From a virus, in IMG/VR virus record IMGVR_UViG_3300020478_001903, positions 1 through 64,000 of that record: a stretch of DNA of 64,000 nt. One strand, written 5' to 3'. Under the pieces are notes generated by a model. That model did not search any database and had not been told where the DNA came from. It saw nothing but the letters and a program-made list of their open reading frames with translations. Shown piece after piece: positions 36,601 through 44,300 of this stretch. Made by a program: the position numbers and the translations under genes. Position 1 is the first letter of the stretch. The number at the start of each line of letters is the position of its first letter.

Positions 36601-37613
36601 AAGGAGCCAGATAATTTACCAGAGGCGGCGGCTGCAGTCGAACCAGATGGGCTGCCGATGAGAGCGCCGATATAAGCCTGTAAGCTAGTATTTTCAGCGT
36701 CGTTTAATCCTGCGGTACCGAGGGTCGTCTCGTTGCTGATGCGCCCATCAACATAAAAGCGCGTAGTTACGCCGGCAGCTGCAGAGAGCATGGTGACCGC
36801 ATAATGGTGCCAGCTTCCATCGGCTATCGACGCCGTTGTAACAGAAGCCGGGCAGATGTTTTGACTAAAGAACCCGGTAGAACCAGAGTATGCGGTCAGG
36901 CGAAATGGCCCCACTCCATCAGTAGCTCCCGTTAACTCAAGGCGCAGGCGTGTGTAGTCGGCAGATGAAGACACCACACCATTCCACATATCAAAAATAA
37001 CTTCTTTTTCTGTAGAGCCGGTAATGAACTCATCTTTTTTCAACCAAAATTCGATTGTTGAGCCACTGGAGGCTAAATCAAACTCAAGGTTAGAACCCCT
37101 ATTCTTGGTTGGTTCATAGTAATTGGAGCCTGTAAAGGTTAGCGCAAGAGGAGACATGCCGTCAGGATTGACGTTTGGTCCGCCCTTGACATGAATGTAT
37201 TCGTTATTGGCAGCTGCATTAGGAGCACCGTAGCCATCGGTCAAGGTCGAAGCGCCATAACCGTCTGCTGTTAATATGACATAACCTGTTGTACGCGGAT
37301 AGCGCTTATCAAAAATATAGAGATCCAAGTAAGTGGACTCATTCATCCACTCCAGCTTTTCTCTAAGGGACCCATCATAGGGATAAGTATTATAAATGCG
37401 CTCTAAAGATTGCTTGTAGTAAGAAACCGCAGAACCATATCGAGCGAAATTTCCGGGCTTGGAAAAATCGACGTGAGGTATAAACCGTTCTTCCTCAATA
37501 ATATCCTGTTCCTGATATCCAACAGATTCAACTTGATCTGCGATTTCGGCAGCAGTCTTATTAGAGAGAGACTGAATGTTTTCTGCAATCTCAAAATACT
37601 TCTTGATGCTCAT
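24636..37613 (-). CDS. Giant 4325-residue tail protein with five LamG-like domains
   Basis: The gene fills a fifth of the window. The N-terminal 160 residues are helical (MSIKKYFEIAENIQSLSNKT), probably the virion anchor. LamG/concanavalin-like domains lie at about 165-360, 1225-1400, 1838-2018, 2234-2460 and 2655-2855. Each has the F.I..W[IVL] strand, a W[HY]H..[VI][TA] segment and the closing D.[FVI]..[WL]...LS motif (e.g. GSWHHYAVTM, DTWYHVVVTY, EWHHFVMTYGG). Such domains bind glycans or surface proteins. A helical region at about 480-660 and others lie between. The last 130 residues are a Lys/Ser/Gly/Gln-rich tail ending SSNKKSRK. No interruption is seen. Likely an adhesin or host-recognition structure; whether it is a long fibre is inference. 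Confidence 0.9.
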   Translation of the reverse strand: MSIKKYFEIAENIQSLSNKTAAEIADQVESVGYQEQDIIEEERFIPHVDFSKPGNFARYGSAVSYYKQSLERIYNTYPYDGSLREKLEWMNESTYLDLYIFDKRYPRTTGYVILTADGYGASTLTDGYGAPNAAANNEYIHVKGGPNVNPDGMSPLALTFTGSNYYEPTKNRGSNLEFDLASSGSTIEFWLKKDEFITGSTEKEVIFDMWNGVVSSSADYTRLRLELTGATDGVGPFRLTAYSGSTGFFSQNICPASVTTASIADGSWHHYAVTMLSAAAGVTTRFYVDGRISNETTLGTAGLNDAENTSLQAYIGALIGSPSGSTAAAASGKLSGSLDEFRYWKTQRTSQDIGRFWFTQVGGGVNSDPTPFIDTSETANVDLGVYFKFNEGITGQSATDSTVLDYSGRFSNGAWTGYNSSSRNTGSAIISSSAATKEFEDPIIYAFHPKVVALNTELELSGSEHDVNNNASMYSSVPSWITEEDDEGSGDLKKLTQILSSYFDTLHLQIGSLNKIKDISYPSGSNKPIPFSERFLGTYGFVAPDLFVDADVLEKLADRSENKIFDKSLHDIKNTIYQNIYNNLSYIYKSKGTEKAFRNLIRCFGIDDELVKINMYADNVQYEMRNSRRNVIVTDRFVNFNTAENQYANVYNYADSSNANSVGYLPSVTSLTGGYSYTLETEVLMPKKLDPESIVYYDTNVVSSSLFGVHGTTETAATTWPSPDRVNFQVYAVRDERTSNNARFVLTGTAGGFVPYLTSPLYEGVYDNTRWNLAVRVRPAKYPIAGLSNSAGAAYGGLDGNYVVELHGVQAEAGDIMQEFTVSGTVSAPPAGFITGSRRVYIGAHREDFTGNVLQTSDVKVNACRFWLDYLNDETLNSHILDTENHGALQPHLYAFQFDTSGSNGDVAKIDTLAFNWEFLTNTGSNASQQFVVDDLASGSATATTFGVLGPLLNRQYTGLGNNFLASSVKAIDKDFVVSSKLNLPENIVSQDMVKVLGTQDQELFTSETRPTDFYFAFEKSMYQVISEEMINSFANLKDLHNLIGDSVEKHRPHYKQLQFMRRKFFEKVSNDTMDFDRFYEFYKWFDSSLSFMLGQLVPASADFSANVRTIIENHLLERPKYRRIFPFLERVGALDITASFNGVNVIDSTAGGSPDDLPAGTLLFSNTSPTKRQIGSSNPTQISNWKHVHAPAHPIYTTTYDYYNTRYVALTQPDAPAPAVAVGYDIALDSSWTSLSSSASTFAGWVKYNPSDGHREWFMFGENGFRRVSLRSSGEVYFSINFTGRNGEWITSGAGISGDSWRHIAVAYDASDTANVPVIYVNGVAQTISVTYQPIGTVPTVNNSARIGSMLDAAFSAGNANETFRAGEIATMSLWGKKLSASEVAEIYNKTTGFAPATGFNPGPQNLTTHSAYSDLVSWWRFGSAANDAVAEIKDQKGVNNASGSWQILNNSRATIETMSAADTAVVGGGTYTTVANYQENKNVYWWRYVAERDDLPLSSSLNPVRADLLNAIRQSYDRRIGAPFRFDAEGAVTFGGVGRPPINRPNALFPAIQPFGPTVSASNVPINIMLSFDTDVEDLIETVDVYHPTFKQRLGFSLDPSINTFGADGGADPDKKANGNIFAPFSLYSSSVRTGYNIQVEQWKSGTMITNLHNDFVNDHDVPAQGPFTEKFVGGRKYRHTELNQGSDTRENRAEGFRLALGADAGSMAASGYSGALGIVPANYPFADTPSGSAEYGYLPDLPMAYRFRDETSKRPVNIKNILMTTASVGTRLSGTILHNPIGNYQKNYQVINSNARTVNDPFFNDQSFSFALNPMAAALRTLSPLANHQGDSNTKSMYFDGGSDGYRDYINIGTAATWDAAIGGAGADAKPFTISLWINLTSITDTLPYLMKFGTSDRYLYIRTDASNILQWTNAPSAWRQSSTTIAADTWYHVVVTYAGGAAGALHIYLNGVNDDGSTNTDSPVAIETNIGALGANGGTNKAFNGYMDEVSIWNKEFSAAEVETLYNNGKPFNLAFLLSYAPSCISWWRMGDDARDSGISGEYIYDQKGNNNGRLGQPATFAPTLTGSAAGWGSLESSDGIQLDYALPDRQGANSNQSIIVNRFSAPGDYRTLSRGYLDPAHEELSVYNASPYRNRQVIDYGIQGSASVDPSIQNSIRVVDQIGKNRGLNQRASLHCGPFGSDAAYGSVTSGSYVTVPSWTKTNRNAKWALGEAGFKSYLAGPAGSMTTQRVNLGTTAAWQDAIGTLSTSSADQAQSYTISMWINRDDDGTTGLRRIFGVGDGPYNSGRYSGLEIVWLGDPDTLGNNGNVDRLYCKIAGASGYFNGSIALRSRRLKRGQWHHLTIVAQSGSSVFDEAVPVLNCYMYLNGELQMDAERVRFQDYLPYEVSNWGFHSLWNRQVRYPLNFTASGGTAPTNFVSGYAALGAATMQIANVAVWNRDLTAREVSDLYDGYHGDGDAIFKKDTFINGLGALYTFDAAAGDTKASGLNRAPTPFASTNYTGVGSVEIIPSWGGALQPPYTTATTAPTQWPPVSEFKIYDNLFVQHAIPQSKQQYKWIADSLVVKTPSTLATVAQVVSSSAGRIYGYDSPACASASTLAQVITGSDHMFYHWEQPNNFVGSLGTSLIDPISVNAHIIGSGSYKSPSEEGPIAGAYSGDFNGVDSKVDIGPASIWKPIVGGAGANANMFTIAGWVKPRAAGGGGYGRVIDFDGARRIFWNGSGLTFELQTATGRHQIVTPTNYFGRSGSTGEWHHFVMTYGGGSNTATPGFPAMRPNYFYVWMDGGDPLAYTGARYRGFNGFVSGSLVNDDVIELPTSTDRCTIGNSGDGTRGWDGNIADILILSRSVAIGTDCYGLSWNWCSLYGVGAPLDPSRIDWNTGSAMVAWWRFDPFAGGKPAAYVKPASKTLPDYNNINYEATKQLGDHLSIATDGTPTTTIYNRSAFALSGSTGIATNVNLSRESVWTAGSTLNITLNNRNGPYGWPTWKQIRGGETKVARLLRKNNLIGTTVYPRAIPNRVGEKVTGYTHPSRPNEFRDFIEAPIAQEASPFYFYFEDNTEDADPINNIMMKAPSFSNQFDYFSHTALDNRLGLKIDLTQPKVYDSIVEFALNSDLSLMMDYSQRIYPAAENAFRATVRGRTAYNVDNIWNSNRQFRSLRYGGASTAITGTLGQPANMIASQSTWPLDAHLNYSVTQSATSSDGSGLLMNLYGTWTQKNGLPRVYGTSWNEREHPSPHAAPTYALRVPAGNTQGDGSAAEGAANRIVSASEVAFGGDTVWMAPSQAGKDPYKNYTLISDRIRAVGKDYSILPEFRISSHMKYLLEDQGGDFLSPVDNIFELSGAAVSSSLEEGFYRTYTNSDFLKYFKVVDDDLNEKRSGDLMIVRDKVSLKCDALLKFVPYRGFYPAERTVELARIFSQSYGPQLCYMTGTFTDPADITHTARVAPGLPLRPIMEPLMSPGILFNTIKSGLATSDFILMGTQIGNAIPDLVPEFACAGDQRAVDKDGNYYGTHRGNPGNWFEAYGQDANVLWQSSGSGPQTEDLSSFGMSLGAAMMTQLPFEALYNPTQYFSNEWLKTRITKWGARDASVDVTALSNYPNGRLNVLLDRHPSSSYSWGPASLRKERTPPGVSSTGAFAFGLLFTGSVASSSAPERNIFSAPACALHGPLYEHAIDNFLCETTNMFVSELTNFQSAREENFRKVVDGTTYTMVMRLYRSDVNPLCARSSSAEVKFDMYSRRSAFGPPVGASVRAASVNSLPHKQGGPWSLSFSHVTPPYYDGSATVKFVYSASSSGYPTLNDIISNTTTEFFREEYTPNLNAANASIGAGDPNADIRMQIDNSFNLLERLQQVPDQTVTQKDRWLIQSKFETPILNFAGVSTGSVPAESYVQTDATASATQMITRGMWHQYGNRCTGGDGVWVTLEDGSGESLADVVGFKVGTPQRVGKPKKEYKLEEAIVAIPFKSIKNRREFIKFPEQEVRTVSKDGKLLESFTQPDPRSQTYKNLVAAMDKYVFPPRFNFVDFDTVDAILMYVFEFSTKLTEKDITDIWQNLPPDLDDRFEHAETEVEEKELVDLILDKGDDIQWLVFKVKRKAKKDFEVYRRSLVTDNVSALTPRITTPYSYNWPYDYFSLVELAKIEEEVQYVSADMKIGLDLSEGEQLTIRRPDPVGRVAPNQPPGTADADCGTDDKGTGKSRTGGKSGGKYQDKGPSKSGGKSGSRYQNKRSSKSGSKTGAKTQNREQKQKQDKVDRTTESWKSRKNQKQDKSQSKKSNKKQSRGQLQKSNKKSQQSKRRSGTYTQNKSRNKSGGSYSSNKKSRK

Positions 37614-37620
37614 ATTCTAA

Positions 37621-39165
37621 TTATTCTTCAACCCTAAATTTAAACGTCTGAGGTTGTTCCTCCCACGACCCTATACTGTCATTATAATAAGCGAGCTTTA
37701 TTTCATACATATAATCCGGCGCTAACATTGAAATATCAAGATCAAAATAGTTGCCCGCGTCGTCATATGAAAGATATGTACTAAGATCAGATCCTGTCCC
37801 AAATGGAATAGCTACATAGTTGTCCGTTACGCGTGTAACAGAAAAGGAGGCGCTTTCCATAATGTCAGTTGGATTATTGGCGGTCGATACAGTATAAACG
37901 GTAGGACTCCAATCCTTGTCTCTAATGAAAAACCTAAACCTAGATGTATCTGTTTGAGAATATTTTTTCTTCAAGTTAGTGCAAGAGGTGATTTTGTTAA
38001 AAGTGGGCGCCGAAGCATACGTGGGAAAAAGCTCCGGGTAGAAAGAGCCTGTGCGGAACTCTACGCCGCCGGAGTGCCAAACGTCATGCATGGCCAGCAC
38101 ACGCGTCGAGGCGGCCGTCAGGGCCACCTCACACTTATATATGCCCGGGCTTACATAGCTAGCCGTCGCATTAAGGTCGCCCGACGCTGCAACGCCACCG
38201 CCGACAGGGAGAACGAGTTTAGAAGCAGTGGGCGCACTGTTTGAGCTAGAATAAAAAGAAACCAGTAAGTTATTGGTGCCGACTGCTGGAATGTTCACGA
38301 GGCGCCCTCGAACATAATTGTACAAATATAAGGTATTAAGATTGTCCGCAGCGGGGGCGGCGGAGCTTGAATAATAAATGTTCTCCCTGTTATCCATTAT
38401 GCGGGAGTCCCACCGAGCTTCAATCAGCGGCCGCTTAAAAAAGAACTCAGTAGAACGAGCAAAAAACTTCTTAGTATAATAGGATTCTTGGGCCCCCTGG
38501 ATGTTGTTAATAAGAACTGACGTGTCTTGACCTGTAGAGCTTGAGAAATATGCCTCTTGGCTGGCAGTAAGTCGTACGCCAAACCCATAGTTGTTAATGA
38601 CCCCAATCGCAGGAGTGACTCCCTCAAACTTTAGCCACTCTTCGATTATGTGACTCACATCAAGCTCTATATCCTCATAGCCTTGCGGAAACGAAACATT
38701 ATAGTTAGATGCTGTTAGATAATCTCCACCAATGGAGGTCCAAAATGTAGAATTATCCGACTTACTCCAGTTGGCTGAACCAAAGTCTTGATAGTTGTCC
38801 ATATCTAAGCCGGTGCCTTCGGCCCAAGACCGTGAGACCGGGGCGATTACAAGATTAAATCCTTGTGGTAACGTCCAGGGATGGCGGGCGTTAAACATCC
38901 TTAAGTAAAATGAAACGCTTCCTGATGCAGGAATACTACCAGCCGTCCTCTGGGCTGCTATGGTTGAAACAGGAAACTGAATTAGGACCCGGGACAACTC
39001 TTGGGATTGTCCAGTTGTTGAGCCGGAACTCTGCCCATAAATAGAAAAGATTTCTAATGAATCGGCATAGCCCATATTAGAGCCGGTGCCCCTCAGGCGC
39101 AAGTTGTCTTCAAACGCATTCGTTATTGTTGTATCTGCGCTAGCTGTATATCTTACAATGGCCAT
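37621..39165 (-). CDS. Tail protein with DNRLRE-like beta-sandwich N-terminal part
   Basis: 514 residues. The opening (YTASADTTITNAFEDNLRLR...YADSLEIFSI), followed by SRVLIQFPVSTI and later DVSHIIEEWL and GFGVRL, resembles DNRLRE-type sandwich domains of bacterial surface proteins: a start with ADTTI, a strand with L..F, a W-containing V..W strand. The C-terminal half is also strand-rich. It is coupled by TAATG to the gp6-like gene and directly precedes the giant LamG protein, so it may link wedge and fibre. The domain call is tentative; the tail role comes from position. Confidence 0.75.
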   Translation of the reverse strand: MAIVRYTASADTTITNAFEDNLRLRGTGSNMGYADSLEIFSIYGQSSGSTTGQSQELSRVLIQFPVSTIAAQRTAGSIPASGSVSFYLRMFNARHPWTLPQGFNLVIAPVSRSWAEGTGLDMDNYQDFGSANWSKSDNSTFWTSIGGDYLTASNYNVSFPQGYEDIELDVSHIIEEWLKFEGVTPAIGVINNYGFGVRLTASQEAYFSSSTGQDTSVLINNIQGAQESYYTKKFFARSTEFFFKRPLIEARWDSRIMDNRENIYYSSSAAPAADNLNTLYLYNYVRGRLVNIPAVGTNNLLVSFYSSSNSAPTASKLVLPVGGGVAASGDLNATASYVSPGIYKCEVALTAASTRVLAMHDVWHSGGVEFRTGSFYPELFPTYASAPTFNKITSCTNLKKKYSQTDTSRFRFFIRDKDWSPTVYTVSTANNPTDIMESASFSVTRVTDNYVAIPFGTGSDLSTYLSYDDAGNYFDLDISMLAPDYMYEIKLAYYNDSIGSWEEQPQTFKFRVEE

Positions 39166-40964
39166 TATTGGACGGAGCCCCTAATGTCTATGTTTGGAAA
39201 CTTCATTTCAAAAACACTATTGATATCTGCTTCTATGCGGCGCCCATCTGCTGTAAGGGCCCCATTAAAATCGAACGAGGAGTTGGCATAGGCGCCGCCT
39301 TCCTTGCCCTCTATCTCTAAATCTATTACATCAATAATTCCCGGAACCTTCTGTAACACTTTATAGAACTCAGTTATCAAGATGGACTCTCCGATCTCGT
39401 ACTGGTTATTGGCCAGCCATGCACGGAGTGCAGCATTGGCCTTATTAAGCACCGTGAATCGATCGGCATTGAGGTCCAAAGCCACGACGTATTTGATTCC
39501 AAAGTTAACGATGACTGCATTTAGTATGTCTACGGTATCGTTGATCATTTTATATTGCAGAAGCCACGTTTTTAAATTATTTTTTAGTGTCTCATTAGGG
39601 ATAGTTAGCTTTCCGCTAGAATCTTCTGAGATTGTGTAGACATTAATATTCCTCTTCATGGCGCTGAAGTCTCTTTCTATTGCCACTCGCTTAAGGGAAC
39701 CAAATTTGCCAGGCATCCCATAACAGATGGCCTGATAGTCCTCTATCGTAACGGCCCTGTTTTGAGTTGCATAATAGCCGTACACGCGTTGCCTGATCTC
39801 GTCCGAGGATGGAAGAGAAATATCTCCTACGAACTGCTCTTCGTTTGTAACCTCTAGAGAGTTACGAATACTGGCACGAGTAGCAGCCGCCAAAGTTGAT
39901 TGTGCAACAAACTTAAATCTTGTTGATTCTACAGTGTTAATGGTACCAACCCCTGCATTAACATCATCTGTAGTATTAACTCGGAATCCCACTCGCACCG
40001 TCGTGTTAGCTGGCGCAATACCGAACTTATCGCTATTGATAAGGTTTGTGGGGTCAAAGTCTTCATCAGTAGTGTAGTCGCGCCCATTCATGTTTAACAC
40101 TAAACTAGACGGATCAACCACCGAATTGGATAAAAGCTCCGAATCCGAACCGTATCCGAACTGTAAATAAGTTGTAGTATCGGAGGGCTCTACCACAAAC
40201 CGACGAGCGACGGGAATAGCTTTCATAACATTTCTTACTGTGCCATTGGTAGCGGTGTTGGTATTGCGAATACCTTTGTATATAACGTTTTGAGACAAAT
40301 GATTTACTTGAATATACTCATGCCCTTCTGAATCAAAGCAGTCGATCACCTCGGCGACGTTCGTCAGCCCTAAATCTAGTCGACGGAAGCGCTCAAAGGC
40401 ACCTATAGTAAACTCTTTATAAGATGCGCGGCCGGAAACGGCGCGCCCTTGCGCTCTGATGACAAAATTAGTAGGATTGCCAGTAGTGGTGTCAACGGTA
40501 CCAACCACTATCTGATTGCCGGACTGGCCAAAGTCTACATCTTCTAATAAAGTATAAGAACCGCCGCCGGTGGATCCGAAGATTGCGCCAGCCTGTAAAA
40601 CCGGTGCGTAGTTAAGATCGGGGCCGGCGGCATTAGAATTGGCAGGGATTTGGATATAAAAGGTAAGCACCCCATAAGAAGAGGGGCTCCTATTGAGCTT
40701 GAAGCCCATTTGGCGGGCAAGGCGAATGACATTATTATACTCAACTGCAGTTTCTAGAAAGCTCTCGTTGGCCTGGTAATCTACATAGAAAGAGAGAATA
40801 TCCCCGATGTATGCTACCGTATCAAGCATGAGGGAGCCAAAAGAGGCTTTATTAAAGTCTTTATAGGTATTTGGATAATACCTTTTGGCATAATTTTCAA
40901 GATCTTGTCGAATCGAATCAAAATCTCTACTTGTATAATCTATGGGGAGTAATTTCTTAGACAT
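39165..40964 (-). CDS. Baseplate wedge protein (T4 gp6-like, baseplate J family)
   Basis: 599 residues. Family features: MSKKLLPIDYTSRDFDSIRQ start, FNKASFGSLMLDTVAYIGDI, then SFYVDYQANESFLETAVEYN and RLARQMGFKLNRS, all typical of gp6/J-type wedge proteins. The C-terminal region has the VTIEDYQAICYGMPG-type and VPGIIDVIDLEIEG segments of the family. In T4, gp6 dimers join wedges into the baseplate ring. It follows the gp25-like gene by 16 bases, the T4 order 25 then 6. It is close to T4 gp6 in length (about 660). Confidence 0.9.
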   Translation of the reverse strand: MSKKLLPIDYTSRDFDSIRQDLENYAKRYYPNTYKDFNKASFGSLMLDTVAYIGDILSFYVDYQANESFLETAVEYNNVIRLARQMGFKLNRSPSSYGVLTFYIQIPANSNAAGPDLNYAPVLQAGAIFGSTGGGSYTLLEDVDFGQSGNQIVVGTVDTTTGNPTNFVIRAQGRAVSGRASYKEFTIGAFERFRRLDLGLTNVAEVIDCFDSEGHEYIQVNHLSQNVIYKGIRNTNTATNGTVRNVMKAIPVARRFVVEPSDTTTYLQFGYGSDSELLSNSVVDPSSLVLNMNGRDYTTDEDFDPTNLINSDKFGIAPANTTVRVGFRVNTTDDVNAGVGTINTVESTRFKFVAQSTLAAATRASIRNSLEVTNEEQFVGDISLPSSDEIRQRVYGYYATQNRAVTIEDYQAICYGMPGKFGSLKRVAIERDFSAMKRNINVYTISEDSSGKLTIPNETLKNNLKTWLLQYKMINDTVDILNAVIVNFGIKYVVALDLNADRFTVLNKANAALRAWLANNQYEIGESILITEFYKVLQKVPGIIDVIDLEIEGKEGGAYANSSFDFNGALTADGRRIEADINSVFEMKFPNIDIRGSVQ

Positions 40965-40980
40965 AATGGTATCTCGTTAA

Positions 40981-41373
40981 TTAGTTATTTACCTTAATTT
41001 CTAATACCGTATTTTGCTGCAAAGGCACAATAGTAAAAGATATAGCTAGGTTTATGGTGTAGGGATGTAAGTTAGGATTTGATTCGGGTGTTTGGAAATC
41101 AATATTGTCAATTCTTATATAGGGCAGATGAATGGCCACCTGTTCCCGGATGCGTCCGGCGACATCAGAGTAGGTTACAACCGTATTTGGTTCAAACAAA
41201 TATTGTTTAAGACCCACTCCAAAAGTCGGATACATAATGCGTTCGCCTGGTACCGTAAGAATCAGCATCTTAAGGTTTTGTTTGGCCAAAGACTCAAAAG
41301 TCCTATTAAGGTCGTAGGGGCCAAAAACGTCATTGGTGCTTAGCGGTAACTTAACTGATAATCCTGCAGCCAT
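40981..41373 (-). CDS. Baseplate wedge protein (T4 gp25 / GPW family)
   Basis: 130 residues, matching T4 gp25 (132). Family hallmarks: FESLAKQNLKMLILTVPGER, then IMYPTFGVGLKQYLFEPN, the conserved glycine-turn and Phe/Pro segment, and IREQVAIHLPYIRIDNIDF. gp25 sits at the baseplate-sheath interface and seeds sheath assembly, so this phage should have a contractile tail. It is immediately after the 1781-residue gene and before gp6. The start ATG at 41373 overlaps no gene; spacing is 2 bases. No unusual residue changes. Confidence 0.94.
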   Translation of the reverse strand: MAAGLSVKLPLSTNDVFGPYDLNRTFESLAKQNLKMLILTVPGERIMYPTFGVGLKQYLFEPNTVVTYSDVAGRIREQVAIHLPYIRIDNIDFQTPESNPNLHPYTINLAISFTIVPLQQNTVLEIKVNN

Positions 41374-41375
41374 TT

Positions 41376-44300
41376 TTATTCTTCATCCTCCTCACAACGC
41401 GTAGCTTCGCCGCGGCCTGTAAGATCTGCATTTGCGTTTCCGCCAAAACCAAAGTCAGCAGCCACATTAGCATCTGGGCCTGGAAGCTCGATATTAATTA
41501 GTGAGAGTAGCAAATAAATCAGTCCCAAAGGAGTGGGAGGAATCATTAGCATGCCACTAATGGTACCTGTGAAGTCAACCCCATCCAGAGAGATGCGTGG
41601 AAAGAAGTTGGTGGGAGGATCTGGGGCGCCTTCAGGCTTGGGAAAATCTCCCATCGCTGCCGCAATCATACACAGGATAATCCCTAGCAAGTCTGAGCCA
41701 CTCAGGGGACTGTCGGGGAACTGGTCCAGTACCTTGTCTAATTCGGCCGCTAACGCATTAAAGGCTGCGCCTGTACCAGTTTTAATAATCTTTGTGACCA
41801 CAACATGAGGATCAATCATCTCAATGACACCCTTAAGAATATTAATAGGAGTCATGATGAGCATCTTCAAAATATAGTCGCGTGCCATCGTATCGGTATT
41901 CGGGGTATCCATACTGAGCGCTGTGTTGCGTGCGGCGCTGCGGCGGATTCGGGGACGAGTATCAAAATGATCTTGGTTTTGAATGGTTTGCGACAGAATA
42001 CTTATCACCCTATCCTTGGTGGTCTGCATCGCATCCTCGATATCACTAAAATAAAGATTAGTAAGATAAAAATTCTGGATGATTGGTATCAGTGTGATTA
42101 ATTCCTGGCTGAACACACTACTAAAATAATCTTTATATTCCGGCTGGGCCAGGATGTGGTCTATCTCTAGAGGGTTGAGCGGTACATCATCGAACATTGC
42201 CGAATATGATTTGTCGTGTTGTGCGCCATTATAGTCTCCAGCGCCAGGTACGAGCGGCGCTGCAGCGTCCGGTACCCTAAGTGGTTCTGAAATTTCCAAC
42301 AAAAGGACGGGACCCTTCTGGGTAGCTGTGCCGGCTGTAATATTTTGCCAAAGTCGGAACTCTACGTCGACCGTACCAGTGTTGTAGGCCACGTGGGTGC
42401 GTGTCCAAAATACACGATGAACTGAGCGGTCGGCCGGAGGGTTGAAATAGGAGGGCTGAGCAGGTCGGGTGAGATCATTTCCAAATGTCCTCACTATTTC
42501 TTCAGTTTTTAGTTTGAGTTGTTGTTTCCATCCAATTGTCCCTATAAAAGCTCGCCGGCGCTTGCCGGTCTGTTTCCCTTCCGGATCGATTGCTGTGATT
42601 TGCTGGTCGTTCAGGCCTGCGTACATCTCATCGAAAGATCGCGGTACCGTGTATGCTTTAAAAGAAGATAAGAAGAGGTCTTCCAGGGTCTTTTCACTCG
42701 TCATTGGGGTTGCTTCGGTTAAAGCATTTGAAACAGGACCTGGTGAATCCAGAGTACCCATAGAAAGTGTAATCCTCTGTTCGGTTAAGAAATCTACAAT
42801 CTGGTAAAAATCATCATCATTATATCTAAAGAGTGTCCCGGCCGGGAACACGATGTTGCCGTCCAGATCTTTAATCCCGGCAGATCCATCGGCCGAGACT
42901 CTTTTTACCTTGCGGTTAAAAATGTCTATAATCGCATTTCTAATCTTCTCAGATTCGGTGTATACCACGGCTTCTTCAAAGCGGCCACGAGTTTTAGGGC
43001 AGTCGCCTTCTACAGCTGCAGCAGCTTCTTGCTCTCTGGCATACTTGGCGGCAGCCCGGGCGTCGACGGAATCAAAATATCTATCGATAGAGCCCCTGAT
43101 TTGATCTCGCATATAAACAACAATGAATTCTTTACCAAAGAGATCATCGAGTTTGATCGCTGAAAATACAAAAATGTTTTTTATGATAAACTCGGCTATA
43201 TGAACTTGTATCAACAGCAAAAACATGCCTATCTTAATCGTGTCCCTCAGGCGATTGCGCGACGGAATGTCAGAGTCCTGGCACGCAGACTCTAAATATT
43301 CGTCTTGCATTTGGTCAAAAATACCCTGGACGTCTAAGAGGTCGGCCACATCACCAACTGCACAGTTGAGATTATCATGGAAAAAGTTAACTGCATTTAA
43401 AGACGCGGCATCAAAAATACCATTGGCGATAAAATAATCAAATACCTGATCAAGGATCTCGGCATAAGTGTAAGGAAAGTATTTTCGTTCTGCCGTGGCA
43501 AGACCATTCGCGCCGACTACATCCTTGATCGCATCGACATACGGTACCAAACTTAAGTTATTAAAATCTTCTACCACTTCCGATTTAAACTCGTCGATTT
43601 GATTGGAGGTGCCCAGAATGTCAGATAAACTCACGGTCAAAGGATCGGCTATCACCTTGTCATCTGTTGCATCAACATAGCCCACATAATTCAGCTGAAT
43701 GCTTTGTTCGGTTCCCCCGGTGCGGCGTGGAAACGAAAAAGTTATCTTCTCGCGCTCAATCCCGCTGTATAGTCTGTGCTGCGAGTCGAAATATTCCCCA
43801 ACGAAGTGATTCCTGACTGTATATTTCTGATTGTCATCATCCCATAACCTTGCCCGTGACATGTCGATATAATTGATAAACTTGTCATAAAACTGGCGCT
43901 TAAATACATATTGAGTTGTTACGGGGCCGCCTGGGTTGTTATTTACCGAAGTTGCTATCTCTGTGACAGCTTCTTGGACCTCATTAAGTTTAGCTTGAAA
44001 CGAGGGCAAGTCCAGGGCTGCTTGCAGCTGGATCCCGATTGAAGCTGCAGTTTGTCCTACAAGATCCGGATTTTCAGCGATGCAAGCTTGAAGCATGTCC
44101 GCGAACGGGGCGCCGGCGGCGTCAGTGTCTTGAAACATACTAATAACGCCCTCAAGAAATTCGAGGCTTCCTGAATTTGCTTGCGGAAGTTCTGGCCACT
44201 CAGAGGGGTCTATCCCTACTTCGTTATCTTCAAAATCTGTATTCGTAAGACCTGAGGTAGGGTTGGCGCTTAAACTAGTATCTAAAAGAATTCGTTTAAC

